This document shows, one piece after another, positions 43,949 through 52,752 of a DNA stretch of 64,000 nt. Each line of letters starts with the position of its first letter. Positions within the stretch are counted from its first letter, which is position 1. Below the pieces are notes generated by a model. It had not been told where the DNA came from. It worked only from the letters and a program-made list of their open reading frames with translations, and did no database searches. The DNA is from Chloroflexota bacterium (GTDB lineage Bacteria > Chloroflexota > Anaerolineae > Aggregatilineales > Phototrophicaceae): positions 1-64,000 of the forward strand of contig WTGF01000081.1 in NCBI GenBank assembly GCA_011525385.1. The letters are read 5' to 3'. The position numbers and the translations under genes are program-made.

Positions 43949-44728
43949 GTGTTGGATGCGCTAAAGCTTTTGGCCACGATTGAATTGTCGCACGCCGGTG
44001 ATTGCGCCTTGTTGGGTGTAGACCAGGAAGGCTGCGTCTACGTTGAAGAACTTTATGGCGAGCAGGACTGGCTGGCGCGACATAAAATTTCGCCCAGCCA
44101 AGGCTTGGTTGAGTCAGTCGATGAACAATGCGGGACTGTCTCGCTGCCCGCGCCCTTGCCATTGCCGGAGCTACACGCTAGTCCGTCAAAAATGAAGGTC
44201 TTCGATCATTTGAATTTTTCCGGAGCGCGCTGGCGCGGGCGCATAGTCGACGAGCGGATTCAGGATCTGTTGCGCGGTTTGAGCATCGCCGAAAAGATAG
44301 CCCTGGTCGACTATTTGGACTGGGACATTGACCCGCTGCGCTTGCTGGGCATTGCCGAAAGCACTGTGCTGTCCTGCTGCGCATATGGTGACGGCGAGTT
44401 TTTGGCGTGCCGGCGTATTCGCGTCGCCTTTCGTCTCCCGGAGGCGGGGAGAGACGATCACAGTCTTGATTGCGACTACGACTCCATAGAGGTACATCTC
44501 TTGCACCGATTGCCGGCAGATGCGCTTGAACTGCCGGACTTGCGGGCGTGTTTGACAGATCTTGATCTATGCCGTCCGCTTGATTGTATGAGAGTTGACG
44601 GGAAGATCTACCTTGCCGATGGCGGGGAAGGCGCAATAAAGAGCGCCCTGCACGTATTTGAAATCGGGACATCTGGCGATGAGGCACAGCATGAAATTGA
44701 GACGGCGGAGGCGCTCGACTCGGATTGA
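43949..44728 (+). CDS. hypothetical protein, unrecognised family
   Basis: The 259-residue acidic, soluble protein is not recognised. It contains several Cys residues (HAGDCALLGVDQEGCVYVEE, VLSCCAYGDGEF, DYDSIEV), a helical core ERIQDLLRGLSIAEKIALVDYLDWDIDPLRLLGIAEST, and a closing segment with DGKIYLADGGEGAIKSALHVFE. ADGG-x-G-A-x-K-S-A-L hints at a domain recurring in Chloroflexota, but this is a guess. Start GTG at 43949 follows AAAGG at 9-base spacing and a TATAAT element. It lies between a divergent neighbour and the aspartokinase leader. Confidence 0.65.
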   Translation: MLDALKLLATIELSHAGDCALLGVDQEGCVYVEELYGEQDWLARHKISPSQGLVESVDEQCGTVSLPAPLPLPELHASPSKMKVFDHLNFSGARWRGRIVDERIQDLLRGLSIAEKIALVDYLDWDIDPLRLLGIAESTVLSCCAYGDGEFLACRRIRVAFRLPEAGRDDHSLDCDYDSIEVHLLHRLPADALELPDLRACLTDLDLCRPLDCMRVDGKIYLADGGEGAIKSALHVFEIGTSGDEAQHEIETAEALDSD

Positions 44729-44804
44729 GGGAAGCTTGTAGCGATTACGTCGACCGCATTTTCTCAGGCGAAAAGGCATATCTGAGCAGCCGCCGTAAGT
44801 TTCC

Positions 44805-44833
44805 TTGACAAGCGCGCGTGATGGCGCTAGAGT
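44805..44833 (+). promoter_or_regulatory. promoter for the aspartokinase leader
   Basis: A perfect TTGACA (44805-44810), 17 bases, TAGAGT (44828-44833). It lies 35 bases before the leader peptide ATG and would make a leader RNA of about 205 bases ahead of the aspartokinase start. Confidence 0.7.
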
Positions 44834-44867
44834 AACAACCGTAAGAACTGACGAAACGACGCAAACG

Positions 44868-44960
44868 ATGGATTTGAAGATTTCGACCGGAACCACTACT
44901 GCTATGTCCATGACTATGATGCCCATCAGGGCGCATGGTGGAGGTTTCGGCTTGCTGTAA
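44868..44960 (+). CDS. Thr/Met/Ile-rich leader peptide (30 residues)
   Basis: This ORF begins M-D-L-K-I-S-T-G-T-T-T-A-M-S-M-T-M-M-P-I and ends in TAA at 44958-44960. Of residues 5-20, five are Thr (codons 7, 9, 10, 11, 16), four are Met and two are Ile, all products of the aspartate pathway. The composition recalls thrL of enteric bacteria, but with Met added. The ribosome site is weak. It is followed after 23 bases by a strong terminator and then by aspartokinase, the first enzyme of the Thr/Met/Ile/Lys pathway. Confidence 0.85.
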   Translation: MDLKISTGTTTAMSMTMMPIRAHGGGFGLL

Positions 44961-45004
44961 GCGATCCAAAGAAAGCGACAGACAGGCGTGTGGACAACCT
45001 CCAC
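44938..45004 (+). promoter_or_regulatory. predicted antiterminator pairing in the aspartokinase leader
   Basis: GTGGAGGTT (44938-44946), inside the end of the leader ORF, is exactly complementary to AACCTCCAC (44996-45004), which is part of the loop and right arm of the terminator. The two structures exclude each other. A ribosome held at the Thr/Met codons (44886-44924) leaves 44938-44946 free; a ribosome reaching the TAA at 44958 covers it and favours termination. Confidence 0.75.
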
Positions 45005-45015
45005 ACGCCTTTTTT
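44984..45015 (+). terminator. attenuator terminator ahead of aspartokinase
   Basis: AGGCGTGTGGA pairs perfectly with TCCACACGCCT (44984-44994 with 45000-45010), loop CAACC, then TTTTTT (45010-45015). This is a textbook Rho-independent terminator, yet it lies 30 bases before the coding sequence of aspartokinase. Confidence 0.93.
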
Positions 45016-45044
45016 GTTGCTCCGGGGATGGAGAGGGGATGAAG

Positions 45045-46490
45045 ATGAGCAGGTTGACCATGAAATTCGGCGGCACATCGGTAGGGTCTTCGGCGGCAAT
45101 ACGCCAGGTTGTTGATATCGTTAGGGACGGCCTGGCAAGCGGCGACGAATTGGCTGTCATCGTCTCGGCGATGTCCGGCGTCACCGATCAATTGCTGGAT
45201 TCCGCGCGCGCTGCCGCGGCCGGGGATCAAAATCGATACACCTGCATCAACGCCGACATTCGCGGGAAGCATTTTGCGGTGATCGCGGAATTGATCCCAA
45301 GTGAGTCGGGGCGCTTGGCTGTCGCGCAAGAGCTTGACCAACTGCTCAAGGCGCATCTGGAATTATGCCAGGCGATTCGTATTCTGGGCGAGGCGACTCC
45401 CAGAATATGCGACTCTATCGTTTCATTTGGGGAACGACTGAGCAGCCGCCTTATCACTGCCGTCATGGTATCCGGGGGGCTGCCGGTTAAGCGGTTTGAT
45501 TCCAGCCGATTTGTCATCACAGACAGCAACTTCCAGGATGCGGATCCGCTCTGGGATGAAACCGAATCGCGCATCAGCGAAGGGCTTTTGCCCGAATTGC
45601 AGGACGGCGTCACGCCCGTCATCACCGGGTTTATTGGCGCTACGCCGGACGGCACGCTCACCACCTTGGGACGTGGCGGCAGTGATTTCTGCGCAGCTAT
45701 CATTGCAGCCTGTCTGGAGAGTGATGAGCTAATCATCTGGACAGATGTGGACGGCGTGATGACGACCGACCCGCGTTTGGACAGCCGCGCGCGCGTATTG
45801 CCTTATGTCTCGTACCAGGAAATCGGAGAACTGGCCTTTTATGGCGCGAAGGTTTTGCATCCCAAGACCGTACAACCCATCGTCAGCCGCAACATTCCCT
45901 TACGCGTGCGTAATACCTTTAACGCCGCGCATGCCGGGACATTGATCGGCGAACGCAGCCAGGCCAGCGAAACTGTCATCAAGGCCATAACCAATATCAA
46001 TGATGTCAGCATGCTCACCGTCAGCGGCAAAGGCATGCTAGGTGTACCGGGCATCGCCGGGCGGACATTCCTGGCCACGGCGAGAGCCGGCGCCAACATT
46101 CTGATGATCTCGCAATCGTCGTCAGAACAGAGCTTTTGCTTCACTGTCATTGACCCGGTAGCGGGCGATGTCAAGGCAGCGGTTGAGCAGGAACTCCAGC
46201 GCGAAATCCAGCATAACAATATCGATAGCGTCGATATCTTGAGCGATATCGTCATTATAACGGTAGTTGGATCGGGCATGAGAGGCACGCCGGGCGTCGC
46301 CGGTCGTGTCTTTTCGCTTTTGGGTGAACACAGGATCAACGTCTTGGCGATTGCGCAAGGTTCCTCCGAATGCAGTATTTCCTTTATCATCAACGAGTCC
46401 GACTTGGAACATGCCGTTACCCAGTTGCATTCACTGGCTTTGGAAACAGCCGAAAACGACCGTATCAATGGCAAGGGAAGCCCATATTAA
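45045..46490 (+). CDS. lysC: aspartate kinase
   Basis: Aspartokinase phosphorylates L-aspartate, the committed step to Lys, Met, Thr and Ile. The 481-residue monofunctional chain has KFGGTSVGSS near the N terminus, the catalytic strands DFCAAIIAACLESDELIIWTDVDGVMTTDPR and ISYQEIGELAFYGAKVLHPKTVQPI (close variants of the family motifs), and two C-terminal ACT domains (about 330-481) with VSGKGMLGVPGIAGRTF and VGSGMRGTPGVAGRVF. The start at 45045 is chosen for AGGGG with 6-base spacing; ATG 45039 is also possible; the frame to 44988 begins inside the terminator. It is controlled, by inference, by the Thr/Met/Ile attenuator and by ACT-domain feedback. Confidence 0.96.
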   Translation: MSRLTMKFGGTSVGSSAAIRQVVDIVRDGLASGDELAVIVSAMSGVTDQLLDSARAAAAGDQNRYTCINADIRGKHFAVIAELIPSESGRLAVAQELDQLLKAHLELCQAIRILGEATPRICDSIVSFGERLSSRLITAVMVSGGLPVKRFDSSRFVITDSNFQDADPLWDETESRISEGLLPELQDGVTPVITGFIGATPDGTLTTLGRGGSDFCAAIIAACLESDELIIWTDVDGVMTTDPRLDSRARVLPYVSYQEIGELAFYGAKVLHPKTVQPIVSRNIPLRVRNTFNAAHAGTLIGERSQASETVIKAITNINDVSMLTVSGKGMLGVPGIAGRTFLATARAGANILMISQSSSEQSFCFTVIDPVAGDVKAAVEQELQREIQHNNIDSVDILSDIVIITVVGSGMRGTPGVAGRVFSLLGEHRINVLAIAQGSSECSISFIINESDLEHAVTQLHSLALETAENDRINGKGSPY

Positions 46491-46513
46491 GCCGGCGGAG
46501 TAAGGCGAATCGA

Positions 46514-47401
46514 CTAGGCGGCAATGAGCGATTCTAAGATCGCCTGCCAATGTGTGAAGAGAATCAAATGGCCGGCGCGCCCTTCCAGGCGCAATCGGGA
46601 ATCAGGAATCATCGACGCCATTCGCTGCCCAACGATTGGCGAGGAAAATCTGTCCGACTCGCCCCACCAGATGTCCACTTGGATCCGGATTGACTGCAAA
46701 TGAAAACTCCAGGCCTTTACCAGGCTGATCATCTCATCGGCGATAGCTTCGCTGCCGTTGCTGCGGATCTCTTCCCACATCTTGCGGCGCAGGTTGAAAA
46801 AGTCCAGATTGCCAAAGACCTCCTGGTCGACTCTGGGCAGCGAAGCGGCCAACTCGCGCAAGTATTGAGCGGAATCGCGTTGTGAATCAAGCAGAAAAAA
46901 GCCGCGCAGCAACCAGCGGAAGAAGGGCTCCATGCCGCCGGCCAACTGGAGCATTTTGGCATAATAAGGATGAATTGCTTGGAAACCCAAAGGATTATCC
47001 ATCGGTGGCAGGCTGCTCACGACAGCGCAACTTCGAACGATTTCGGGAAAGCGATAGGCGCAAGCCAAGGCATAGGGACCGCCGGCCGAATAACCGAGCA
47101 CCGAGAATCGTTCCAATTGCAGCGCCTTGGAAAGCAGCATGACATCGTCGACGACGTCCATCATGCCGCGGCCGGGTTTACGCGTTGACATGCCGTAGCC
47201 GGGACGGTCTACGCCGATCAAGCGAATGCCAAGCTTCGTGAGGATCGAATCGTCCGGGTGGCGCAGGCTTCGGTTGCCCCAGAGATCGTGAAACAAAACG
47301 ACTGGCCTGCCTGACGGATCGCCAAATTCGGCGAATCCCAGGCGGCGGCCGTCCTTGAGTTGTGCTTGTCGCGCCGTCGCGACTTGTGCCAACTTTGGCA
47401 T
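46514..47401 (-). CDS. alpha/beta-fold hydrolase
   Basis: The 295-residue protein has RPVVLFHDLWGNRSLRH at the oxyanion site, GVDRPGYGMST, the nucleophile elbow GYSAGG with Ser105, an acid in WWGESDRFSS and a His in GRAGHLILF. The lid (about 135-200) is helical. Substrate unknown. It converges on the aspartokinase gene with a 23-base gap. A start with GTAACCC before ATG has no clear ribosome site; a -10-like TAGAAT lies at 47457-47462 on the minus strand. Confidence 0.88.
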   Translation of the reverse strand: MPKLAQVATARQAQLKDGRRLGFAEFGDPSGRPVVLFHDLWGNRSLRHPDDSILTKLGIRLIGVDRPGYGMSTRKPGRGMMDVVDDVMLLSKALQLERFSVLGYSAGGPYALACAYRFPEIVRSCAVVSSLPPMDNPLGFQAIHPYYAKMLQLAGGMEPFFRWLLRGFFLLDSQRDSAQYLRELAASLPRVDQEVFGNLDFFNLRRKMWEEIRSNGSEAIADEMISLVKAWSFHLQSIRIQVDIWWGESDRFSSPIVGQRMASMIPDSRLRLEGRAGHLILFTHWQAILESLIAA

Positions 47402-47517
47402 GGGTTACCAACCTTGCGTGAGTAAAAAAATGTCTGCGGGACTTGCGACGCGACGTATTCTAGCAGTCTTCCACTAGCTATCCCACTCGATTCTCGTCGA
47501 CCCCCGCGAGCCCTTGT

Positions 47518-48411
47518 TCAACGTTTGTAAACCGCGAGAATCACCGGAACCGCGTCGAAGGACGGTTGAAAGTAGTCGATGCTCGCTACTGCCATTAAAG
47601 TCGAAGCGCCGCCATCCAGGTTGAATGCAGTTTCGATTTCCAGGTCGCTTTCCGCAAGGAACGCGCTCAGATCGCCCAGCGTCGGTCCCAGCAGGGGCGC
47701 GGAAATGATCAGAATGTTCCCAGCCGCGTCTTCGGCGATGGCTGTGCGCCGCGCGCGCTCTTGCTTTGCTCCACCAAAATAAGCTTGTTCGCCATTCTGC
47801 ACAAGCAGTGGGAAACCCTGAACGGCTTGTTCCGCGGATTCCAGATTGCGCTGCGACATGCTGGCATTTGCGCGGACCGCTGGCCGACCATTGTTGACGA
47901 TAAAGCTCCCGCCGCGCTCGAGATATGGAGAGCCCTGCCCCTCGCCATCACTGATAACGAGCCCCAGGGCCCTGTATGAGGGGTCGAAGAAATTGGCGTT
48001 TACGATTGCGGCGGCCTCGGGCTCGCGCGCGCGCCATTGAGCCAGGCTGTACGGCTTGGCGGGACTGTATCTGGCGCGGAAGAAATAGCGCTCAGGGTCA
48101 ATGCGCAATAGCTTTAACTGACTCAGTTGGTCCTTATCTTGAGCGATTTCGCGCCATTCCAAGCCCGGAGCGATAACGGTCCATCCGGACCTTGGTACAG
48201 CCGTGCCTGGCGCTTCGGCTATCGCGCCCGGCAGCGCTCTCAGTTGCATGTTGCAGGCCGATAGCGTCAGCAGCAGCGTCAATAGCGAATATCTGTTTAC
48301 GTGAACTGCGTCGCGCAAGCGACGAGTAGGCTTGCTATTTTGCCTGAGCTCGACAGACCTTTTCGCTGCCGCCGAGCGGCTCCAGCAGACCGACTGTGCA
48401 TTGCCCGCCAT
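47518..48411 (-). CDS. phosphodiester glycosidase-like (DUF2233/NAGPA) lipoprotein
   Basis: The 297-residue protein has a lipobox LLTLSAC around residue 53 and then the NAGPA-type domain: APGLEWREIAQDKDQLSQLKLLRIDP, AAAIVNANFFDPSYRALGLVISDG, FPLLVQNGE, ARRTAIAEDAAGNILIISA and AFNLDGGASTLMAV. Members remove GlcNAc from phosphodiesters in cell-wall polymers. The N-terminal 37 residues before the signal are unusual and the true start may be lower, for example a TTG at codon 32. It is 31 bases after the aspartate aminotransferase stop. Confidence 0.85.
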   Translation of the reverse strand: MAGNAQSVCWSRSAAAKRSVELRQNSKPTRRLRDAVHVNRYSLLTLLLTLSACNMQLRALPGAIAEAPGTAVPRSGWTVIAPGLEWREIAQDKDQLSQLKLLRIDPERYFFRARYSPAKPYSLAQWRAREPEAAAIVNANFFDPSYRALGLVISDGEGQGSPYLERGGSFIVNNGRPAVRANASMSQRNLESAEQAVQGFPLLVQNGEQAYFGGAKQERARRTAIAEDAAGNILIISAPLLGPTLGDLSAFLAESDLEIETAFNLDGGASTLMAVASIDYFQPSFDAVPVILAVYKR

Positions 48412-48441
48412 GCGCCGACCATTTCGATTCGCGAAACTTGA

Positions 48442-49620
48442 TTATGCCAATTGATCGGCGATGCCGCAGATGCGCTCGACTGCCTCTTTGAGCAGGTTCA
48501 GATCTTCCGCGAAAGAGAAACGAATATGAGCATCCTTGCTGATCCCGAAGGCGCTGCCGGGCACGCCTACCACGACGGCTTTATCGAGGATCACGGACGC
48601 TACTTCCTCGCTGCTTTTGCTGGTGTTGTCAACTTTGGGGAAGGCATAAAAGGCCCCTTCAATGTCCGGGCAAGACATGTTTTCGATATTATTGAAGGAA
48701 TTCACCATGAAGTCACGGCGTTCCTGATAAGATTGCCGCATCATCTCGACGCATTCCTGGGGGCCGTTCAGCGCGGCTACAGCCGCGTGCTGTGTGAAGG
48801 TAGCCGCCGAAGTCGCAGTCTGGGAATTGAACTTGCCTGCGGCGCCGATAAGCGCGCTTGGACCCGCCAGCCAGCCCAATCGCCATCCGGTCATCGCATA
48901 GGCTTTTGACATGCCGTTGACAATTACCACGCGATCGCTGATATCGGGAAGGGAGGCCAGCGAAACAGCCGGGCGGCCGTCGAAATTGAGCTTTTCGTAA
49001 ATTTCATCCGAAATGACGTAGAGATCGGCTTCCGTCGCCAGCGTAGCGATGTCCTCAATCTCATCCGACGACAGCATGTGCCCGGTTGGATTGCAGGGGG
49101 AGTTGATGATGATCGCTTTGGTTTTGGGCGTGACGAACTCGCGCAAGTCCTCCAGGCGCAGACGATAGCCATCGTCGCTGCTCGTCGGCACTGTCACCGG
49201 CAGTCCCCCGACCATGGTGACGATCGACGGATAGCTGACCCAGTAGGGCGCTGGGATCAAGACCTCGTCGCCTGGATCCAACATGGCTTTTAATGCCAGA
49301 AACAGCGCCAGCTTGCCGCCCGGCGTGACGATGATGTCGCTCATGGGATCGACGCTAACTTTGTTGTCGCGCTCCATTTTCGCGGCTATCGCCTCCAGGA
49401 GCGGTGCTATGCCTTTCGAGGGCGCAGCGTAGCGTGTTTCGCCATCGCGTATCGCTTTCATGCCCGCTTCGACGATATGAGCCGGCGTATCGAAATCCGG
49501 TTCGCCGCCGGCCAAACCGATGACGGAGTGGCCCTCGGCCGCCAACTGCTTGGCTTTATCATTCATGGCGATCGTGGGAGATTTGGCGATACGTCCTGCA
49601 AGCTTGGTAATGCTCGGCAT
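48442..49620 (-). CDS. class I aspartate aminotransferase
   Basis: The 392-residue PLP enzyme of the AspC 1b group interconverts aspartate and 2-oxoglutarate with oxaloacetate and glutamate. Motifs are IGLAGGEPDFDTPAHI, YAAPSKG (substrate loop), NSPCNPTGHML, YVISDEIYE and PLP Lys239 in VNGMSKAYAMTGWRLGW. The chain has typical length. GAGGATAAG lies before ATG 49620, with a TATAAT at 49715-49710 on the minus strand about 90 bases upstream. No leader peptide with biased codons was found there. Confidence 0.95.
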   Translation of the reverse strand: MPSITKLAGRIAKSPTIAMNDKAKQLAAEGHSVIGLAGGEPDFDTPAHIVEAGMKAIRDGETRYAAPSKGIAPLLEAIAAKMERDNKVSVDPMSDIIVTPGGKLALFLALKAMLDPGDEVLIPAPYWVSYPSIVTMVGGLPVTVPTSSDDGYRLRLEDLREFVTPKTKAIIINSPCNPTGHMLSSDEIEDIATLATEADLYVISDEIYEKLNFDGRPAVSLASLPDISDRVVIVNGMSKAYAMTGWRLGWLAGPSALIGAAGKFNSQTATSAATFTQHAAVAALNGPQECVEMMRQSYQERRDFMVNSFNNIENMSCPDIEGAFYAFPKVDNTSKSSEEVASVILDKAVVVGVPGSAFGISKDAHIRFSFAEDLNLLKEAVERICGIADQLA

Positions 49621-49818
49621 ATCTTATCCTCTTCGCGTTTCGCTTGTCTTTGCAAACCGCCCTGCAGTGTATCGGTTTTGCAATCCCGATAAAAGGGTGG
49701 GCAAGCGCCATTATATCCGATTCTTCTTAAGCGCCGAGGTCAGCGAGAGGCGCGCAGACACTGACCGCCAGCGCCCAGATTCCAAGCGCTTGCCCGCCGA
49801 CAAGCCACAAAGCGCGTA

Positions 49819-49847
49819 TTGCATCATCATTCGCGCATCCCTATAAT
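49819..49847 (+). promoter_or_regulatory. promoter for the second ABC transporter set
   Basis: TTGCAT (49819-49824), 17 bases, perfect TATAAT (49842-49847). It lies 59 bases before the ATG at 49906, which is preceded by AAAGGG. Confidence 0.65.
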
Positions 49848-49905
49848 GCCAGCGACAATCACGGTTGTCACATCCGAAACAGGTATACCGTAGAAAGGGT
49901 GCTTA

Positions 49906-51645
49906 ATGTCTAGAAAGTCTGTCTTCATAGCTCTGCTGCTTGTATTGTCGCTCTTCGCGGCGGCGATGCCGGCGGCATTTGCCCAGGACAACGTGGATGT
50001 CTATGGACGAGAATTGCCGGCGGACGCCGCGCCATACGACATGCAAGTCTATCGCAACCTGTGCGACTCGGCGCGCCAGGAAACCTCGTTGTCGTCTATT
50101 GTCACGGTTTATTCGCGCATTTGCAGCACGGGCGCCTTCGACAAATTCTCTGATTCATTGGTTGTACTCAATAACAATATGGAGATCATCCCCTCGGCGG
50201 CCACAAGCTGGTCGGTTTCCGAGGATGGTCTAACCTGGACCTTCAACTTGCGAGGGGACCAAATGTGGAGCGACGGTACCCCCGTCACCGCGCATGATTG
50301 GGTGGAAAGCTGGCGCTACATGGCGGATCCCGAACACGCTTATGACTTTGTTTGGCTATGGCTGGGCATCATTGACGGCTGGGACGAAGCCGTCGCCGAC
50401 GAGATTGACCCCGACGAAATCGGTCTGGAAGCTGTCGATGACAATACGCTCGCGGTAACCACGCAAGTGCCGTTCCCGCCCTTGCCGGCGACCTTCTTCT
50501 TCTGGCCGCCGATGCAAGCCAAGGCGCTGACGGAAATCGGTCCCGAGTACATTCTGGATCCAGAGACGCACGTATCCGCCGGTCCCTTCATCCTGCGCGA
50601 ATTTGTACCTGGCAGCCACGCCGTCTTGGAAGCGAATCCGGATTATGTCGGTCCGCGCATGCCCTGGCTGCGCCGCATGGAGTTCGTCTATGGCGATATG
50701 CTGAACAGCAGCTTCCTGGCTTTCCAAGACCACGAAATTGACCAGGTCGGCCAGCCCCTGCTCAGCCCGGCCGACTTCGATGTTATCTTCGCCGATGAGG
50801 TCATGTCGCAGAATTACCGCCAGCACGCCGGTGACTTCCGCACCGACTATCTCTTGATGGACACCTTCACCGAGCCCTTTGACGATCTCAACGTAAGGCT
50901 GGCTTTCGCCAAGGCTCTGGATCGTGAATCGATCGTGGAGAACGTCATCGGCACGACCGTCGGCATACCGGCTTATTCCTTCCTGGCGCCCGGCTTCCCG
51001 GCATCGAATAGCGCCGGCTTGCAGGACATCCAGGACTACGACTGTGAAGCGGCGCAAGCTCTGCTGGCGGAGGCCGGTTACGCTGGCGGCGAAGGCTTCC
51101 CGGCCACGGAGTTGGCGCTGCGCGGCGAGCCCTCTTTCATCCAGGACTGGTTCATCGCCGCGGCCGCGTCCATCAGCCAATGCCTCGATGTCGAAATCAC
51201 CGTCAACAATCTGGAATTCCAGGATTACATGACGCGCTTGCTGGAACGCCCGACCACGCTGCAATTCGGCGGCGTCTCTTATGGCATGGACTACTTGGAT
51301 CCGGCCAATATGATGGGTGTCTGGGTCTCCACAGGTCGTCACTCCTGGCGCAACGAGGCCTTCGATAACCTGGTTCGCGAGGCCAATTCCTTCACGGGCG
51401 ACCCGGCCGAGCGTATCGCCATGTACCAGGAAGCCGAACGCATGATGGTGGAAGACGTCGGCGGTATCTTCCTGGTACACCGGATTCAAGGCGATCTATG
51501 GCAGCCTTACATGAATGCCACCGGCAACTGCTGGGAGCCGGATCGACAGGGCTTGGCTACGACCCACTGGGGCAACGAGCATTGCTGGGGCGAGTATTAC
51601 ATCAGCGAAGATGTCATGAACTACGATACGCACCGCAATGACTAA
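49906..51645 (+). CDS. peptide-type ABC transporter substrate-binding protein (canonical order)
   Basis: The 579-residue exported protein of solute-binding family 5 has a signal peptide ending near AFAQD. The order is the normal one: an N-terminal block VYSRICSTGAFDKFSDSLVVLNNNMEIIPSAATSWSVSEDGLTWTFNLRGDQMWSDGTPVTAHDWVESW, then LEAVDDNTLAVTTQVPFPPL, SAGPFILREFVPGSHAVLEANPDYVGP, DLNVRLAFAKALDRESIVEN, the hinge and lobe II ending HRIQGDLWQPYMNATGNCWEPDRQ (each fragment a separate family block). It resembles OppA and probably binds oligopeptides. Permeases of the same system follow on the same strand after a hairpin. Confidence 0.95.
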   Translation: MSRKSVFIALLLVLSLFAAAMPAAFAQDNVDVYGRELPADAAPYDMQVYRNLCDSARQETSLSSIVTVYSRICSTGAFDKFSDSLVVLNNNMEIIPSAATSWSVSEDGLTWTFNLRGDQMWSDGTPVTAHDWVESWRYMADPEHAYDFVWLWLGIIDGWDEAVADEIDPDEIGLEAVDDNTLAVTTQVPFPPLPATFFFWPPMQAKALTEIGPEYILDPETHVSAGPFILREFVPGSHAVLEANPDYVGPRMPWLRRMEFVYGDMLNSSFLAFQDHEIDQVGQPLLSPADFDVIFADEVMSQNYRQHAGDFRTDYLLMDTFTEPFDDLNVRLAFAKALDRESIVENVIGTTVGIPAYSFLAPGFPASNSAGLQDIQDYDCEAAQALLAEAGYAGGEGFPATELALRGEPSFIQDWFIAAAASISQCLDVEITVNNLEFQDYMTRLLERPTTLQFGGVSYGMDYLDPANMMGVWVSTGRHSWRNEAFDNLVREANSFTGDPAERIAMYQEAERMMVEDVGGIFLVHRIQGDLWQPYMNATGNCWEPDRQGLATTHWGNEHCWGEYYISEDVMNYDTHRND

Positions 51646-51676
51646 GCGCTGATCGCTACGCTAGTGGATAAACCTG

Positions 51677-51705
51677 AGGGCGGGTCAAGTGCCCGCCCTT
51701 CGTTT
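51677..51705 (+). terminator. hairpin between binding protein and permeases
   Basis: AGGGCGGG and CCCGCCCT form an 8-bp stem around TCAAGTG, followed by TCGTTTT. It sits 32 bases after the binding-protein stop and 70 bases before the permease. A partial terminator or 3'-stabilising hairpin would make binding protein in excess of permease, as in many such operons. Confidence 0.65.
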
Positions 51706-51775
51706 TCCCCGCTCGGATAGCCCCAATCCCGCGATCTAGCGCAGCATTCTCATTGAACTAGGGCGAGTCCGCTTC

Positions 51776-52747
51776 ATGATCGGTTACATCTTGCGTCGGC
51801 TCTTATCGCTGGCTTTCGTCCTTTTTGTCGTTTCAGCGATCGTCTTTGTTTTGATGAATCTCGTTCCCGGCGGCCCATTCACCCTGGCGGATCGCGGTTA
51901 CTCCGGCGCGGCCTTGGAAAACCTGGAACGCAAATATGGCCTCGACAAGCCGGTACCTGTTCGATACCTCAACTATCTGACCAGCGCCCTGCAACTGGAT
52001 TTTGGCAATTCATTCTCCGTCGCCGGCAATCCACCCGTGACCGAGCTTATCGCGCGTATTTGGCCCGTCACCTTTCAACTGGGGCTTTACACGATCCTTC
52101 TGTCTTTTGGCTTGGGCATATTCCTCGGCATCGTGGCTGCCTATTATCACAACGGCATAATTGACAATCTGGTGACATTTATCGCTACAGCGGGCATCGC
52201 AGTGCCAAATTTCATTATCGCCACCTGGTTCCTGCTGATCTTCGGATTCCAAAATGGCTGGGGCGCCGAGAGCAAGTGGATCGTCGGTCCGCTCACCGCC
52301 GACGGCGCGGCCATTCTCTCTTGGGACTATATTCTGCCGGTCCTGACATACGCGCTCGCGCCGCTGGCGCTGGTTTCCCGCTATACCCGCTCCAGCTTCA
52401 CGGATGTGCTCAAGGCCGACTTTATCCGCACAGCCCGCTCGAAGGGTTTGTCGGAGCGCATGATCTTGCTGCGCCATATCCTTCGCAATGCGCTCATCCC
52501 CATGATCACGGTGCTCTTGCCGCAAATACCCAACCTTTTGACCGGCTCGCTTTTCATTGAGGTAGTTTATGGTGTTCCGGGCTTGGGAAAGTTTTTTGTG
52601 ACGAGCATCTTCAATCGCGATTATCCTATGATTATGGGACTTGTTCTGTTGATCGCCTTGCTCTGGGGACTCACTTATCTTGTCACGGATGTCTTGTACA
52701 CGGTGATAGATCCTCGCATCCGGCTGGGCGAGCGACAGGGAGCTTAG
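51776..52747 (+). CDS. ABC transporter permease, DppB/OppB type
   Basis: The 323-residue inner-membrane protein opens MIGYILRRLLSLAFVLFVVSAIVFVLMNLVPGGPF and has KYGLDKPVPVRYLNYL, about six spans and the EAA loop RTARSKGLSERMILLRHILRNALIP. GNPPVTELIARIWPVTFQLG is typical of OppB. It pairs with the permease 5 bases downstream. No ATPase (dppD/dppF type) follows. Confidence 0.95.
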   Translation: MIGYILRRLLSLAFVLFVVSAIVFVLMNLVPGGPFTLADRGYSGAALENLERKYGLDKPVPVRYLNYLTSALQLDFGNSFSVAGNPPVTELIARIWPVTFQLGLYTILLSFGLGIFLGIVAAYYHNGIIDNLVTFIATAGIAVPNFIIATWFLLIFGFQNGWGAESKWIVGPLTADGAAILSWDYILPVLTYALAPLALVSRYTRSSFTDVLKADFIRTARSKGLSERMILLRHILRNALIPMITVLLPQIPNLLTGSLFIEVVYGVPGLGKFFVTSIFNRDYPMIMGLVLLIALLWGLTYLVTDVLYTVIDPRIRLGERQGA

Positions 52748-52752
52748 GAACG

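Noticed and set aside
44988..45044. Upstream extension of aspartokinase to a start at 44988
   Set aside because: This start lies inside the attenuator stem and would translate the terminator; good ribosome spacing exists only for 45045 (or 45039).
49621..49905. Possible leader peptide upstream of aspartate aminotransferase
   Set aside because: The frame after the TATAAT box stays open into the gene region without biased codons or a hairpin.
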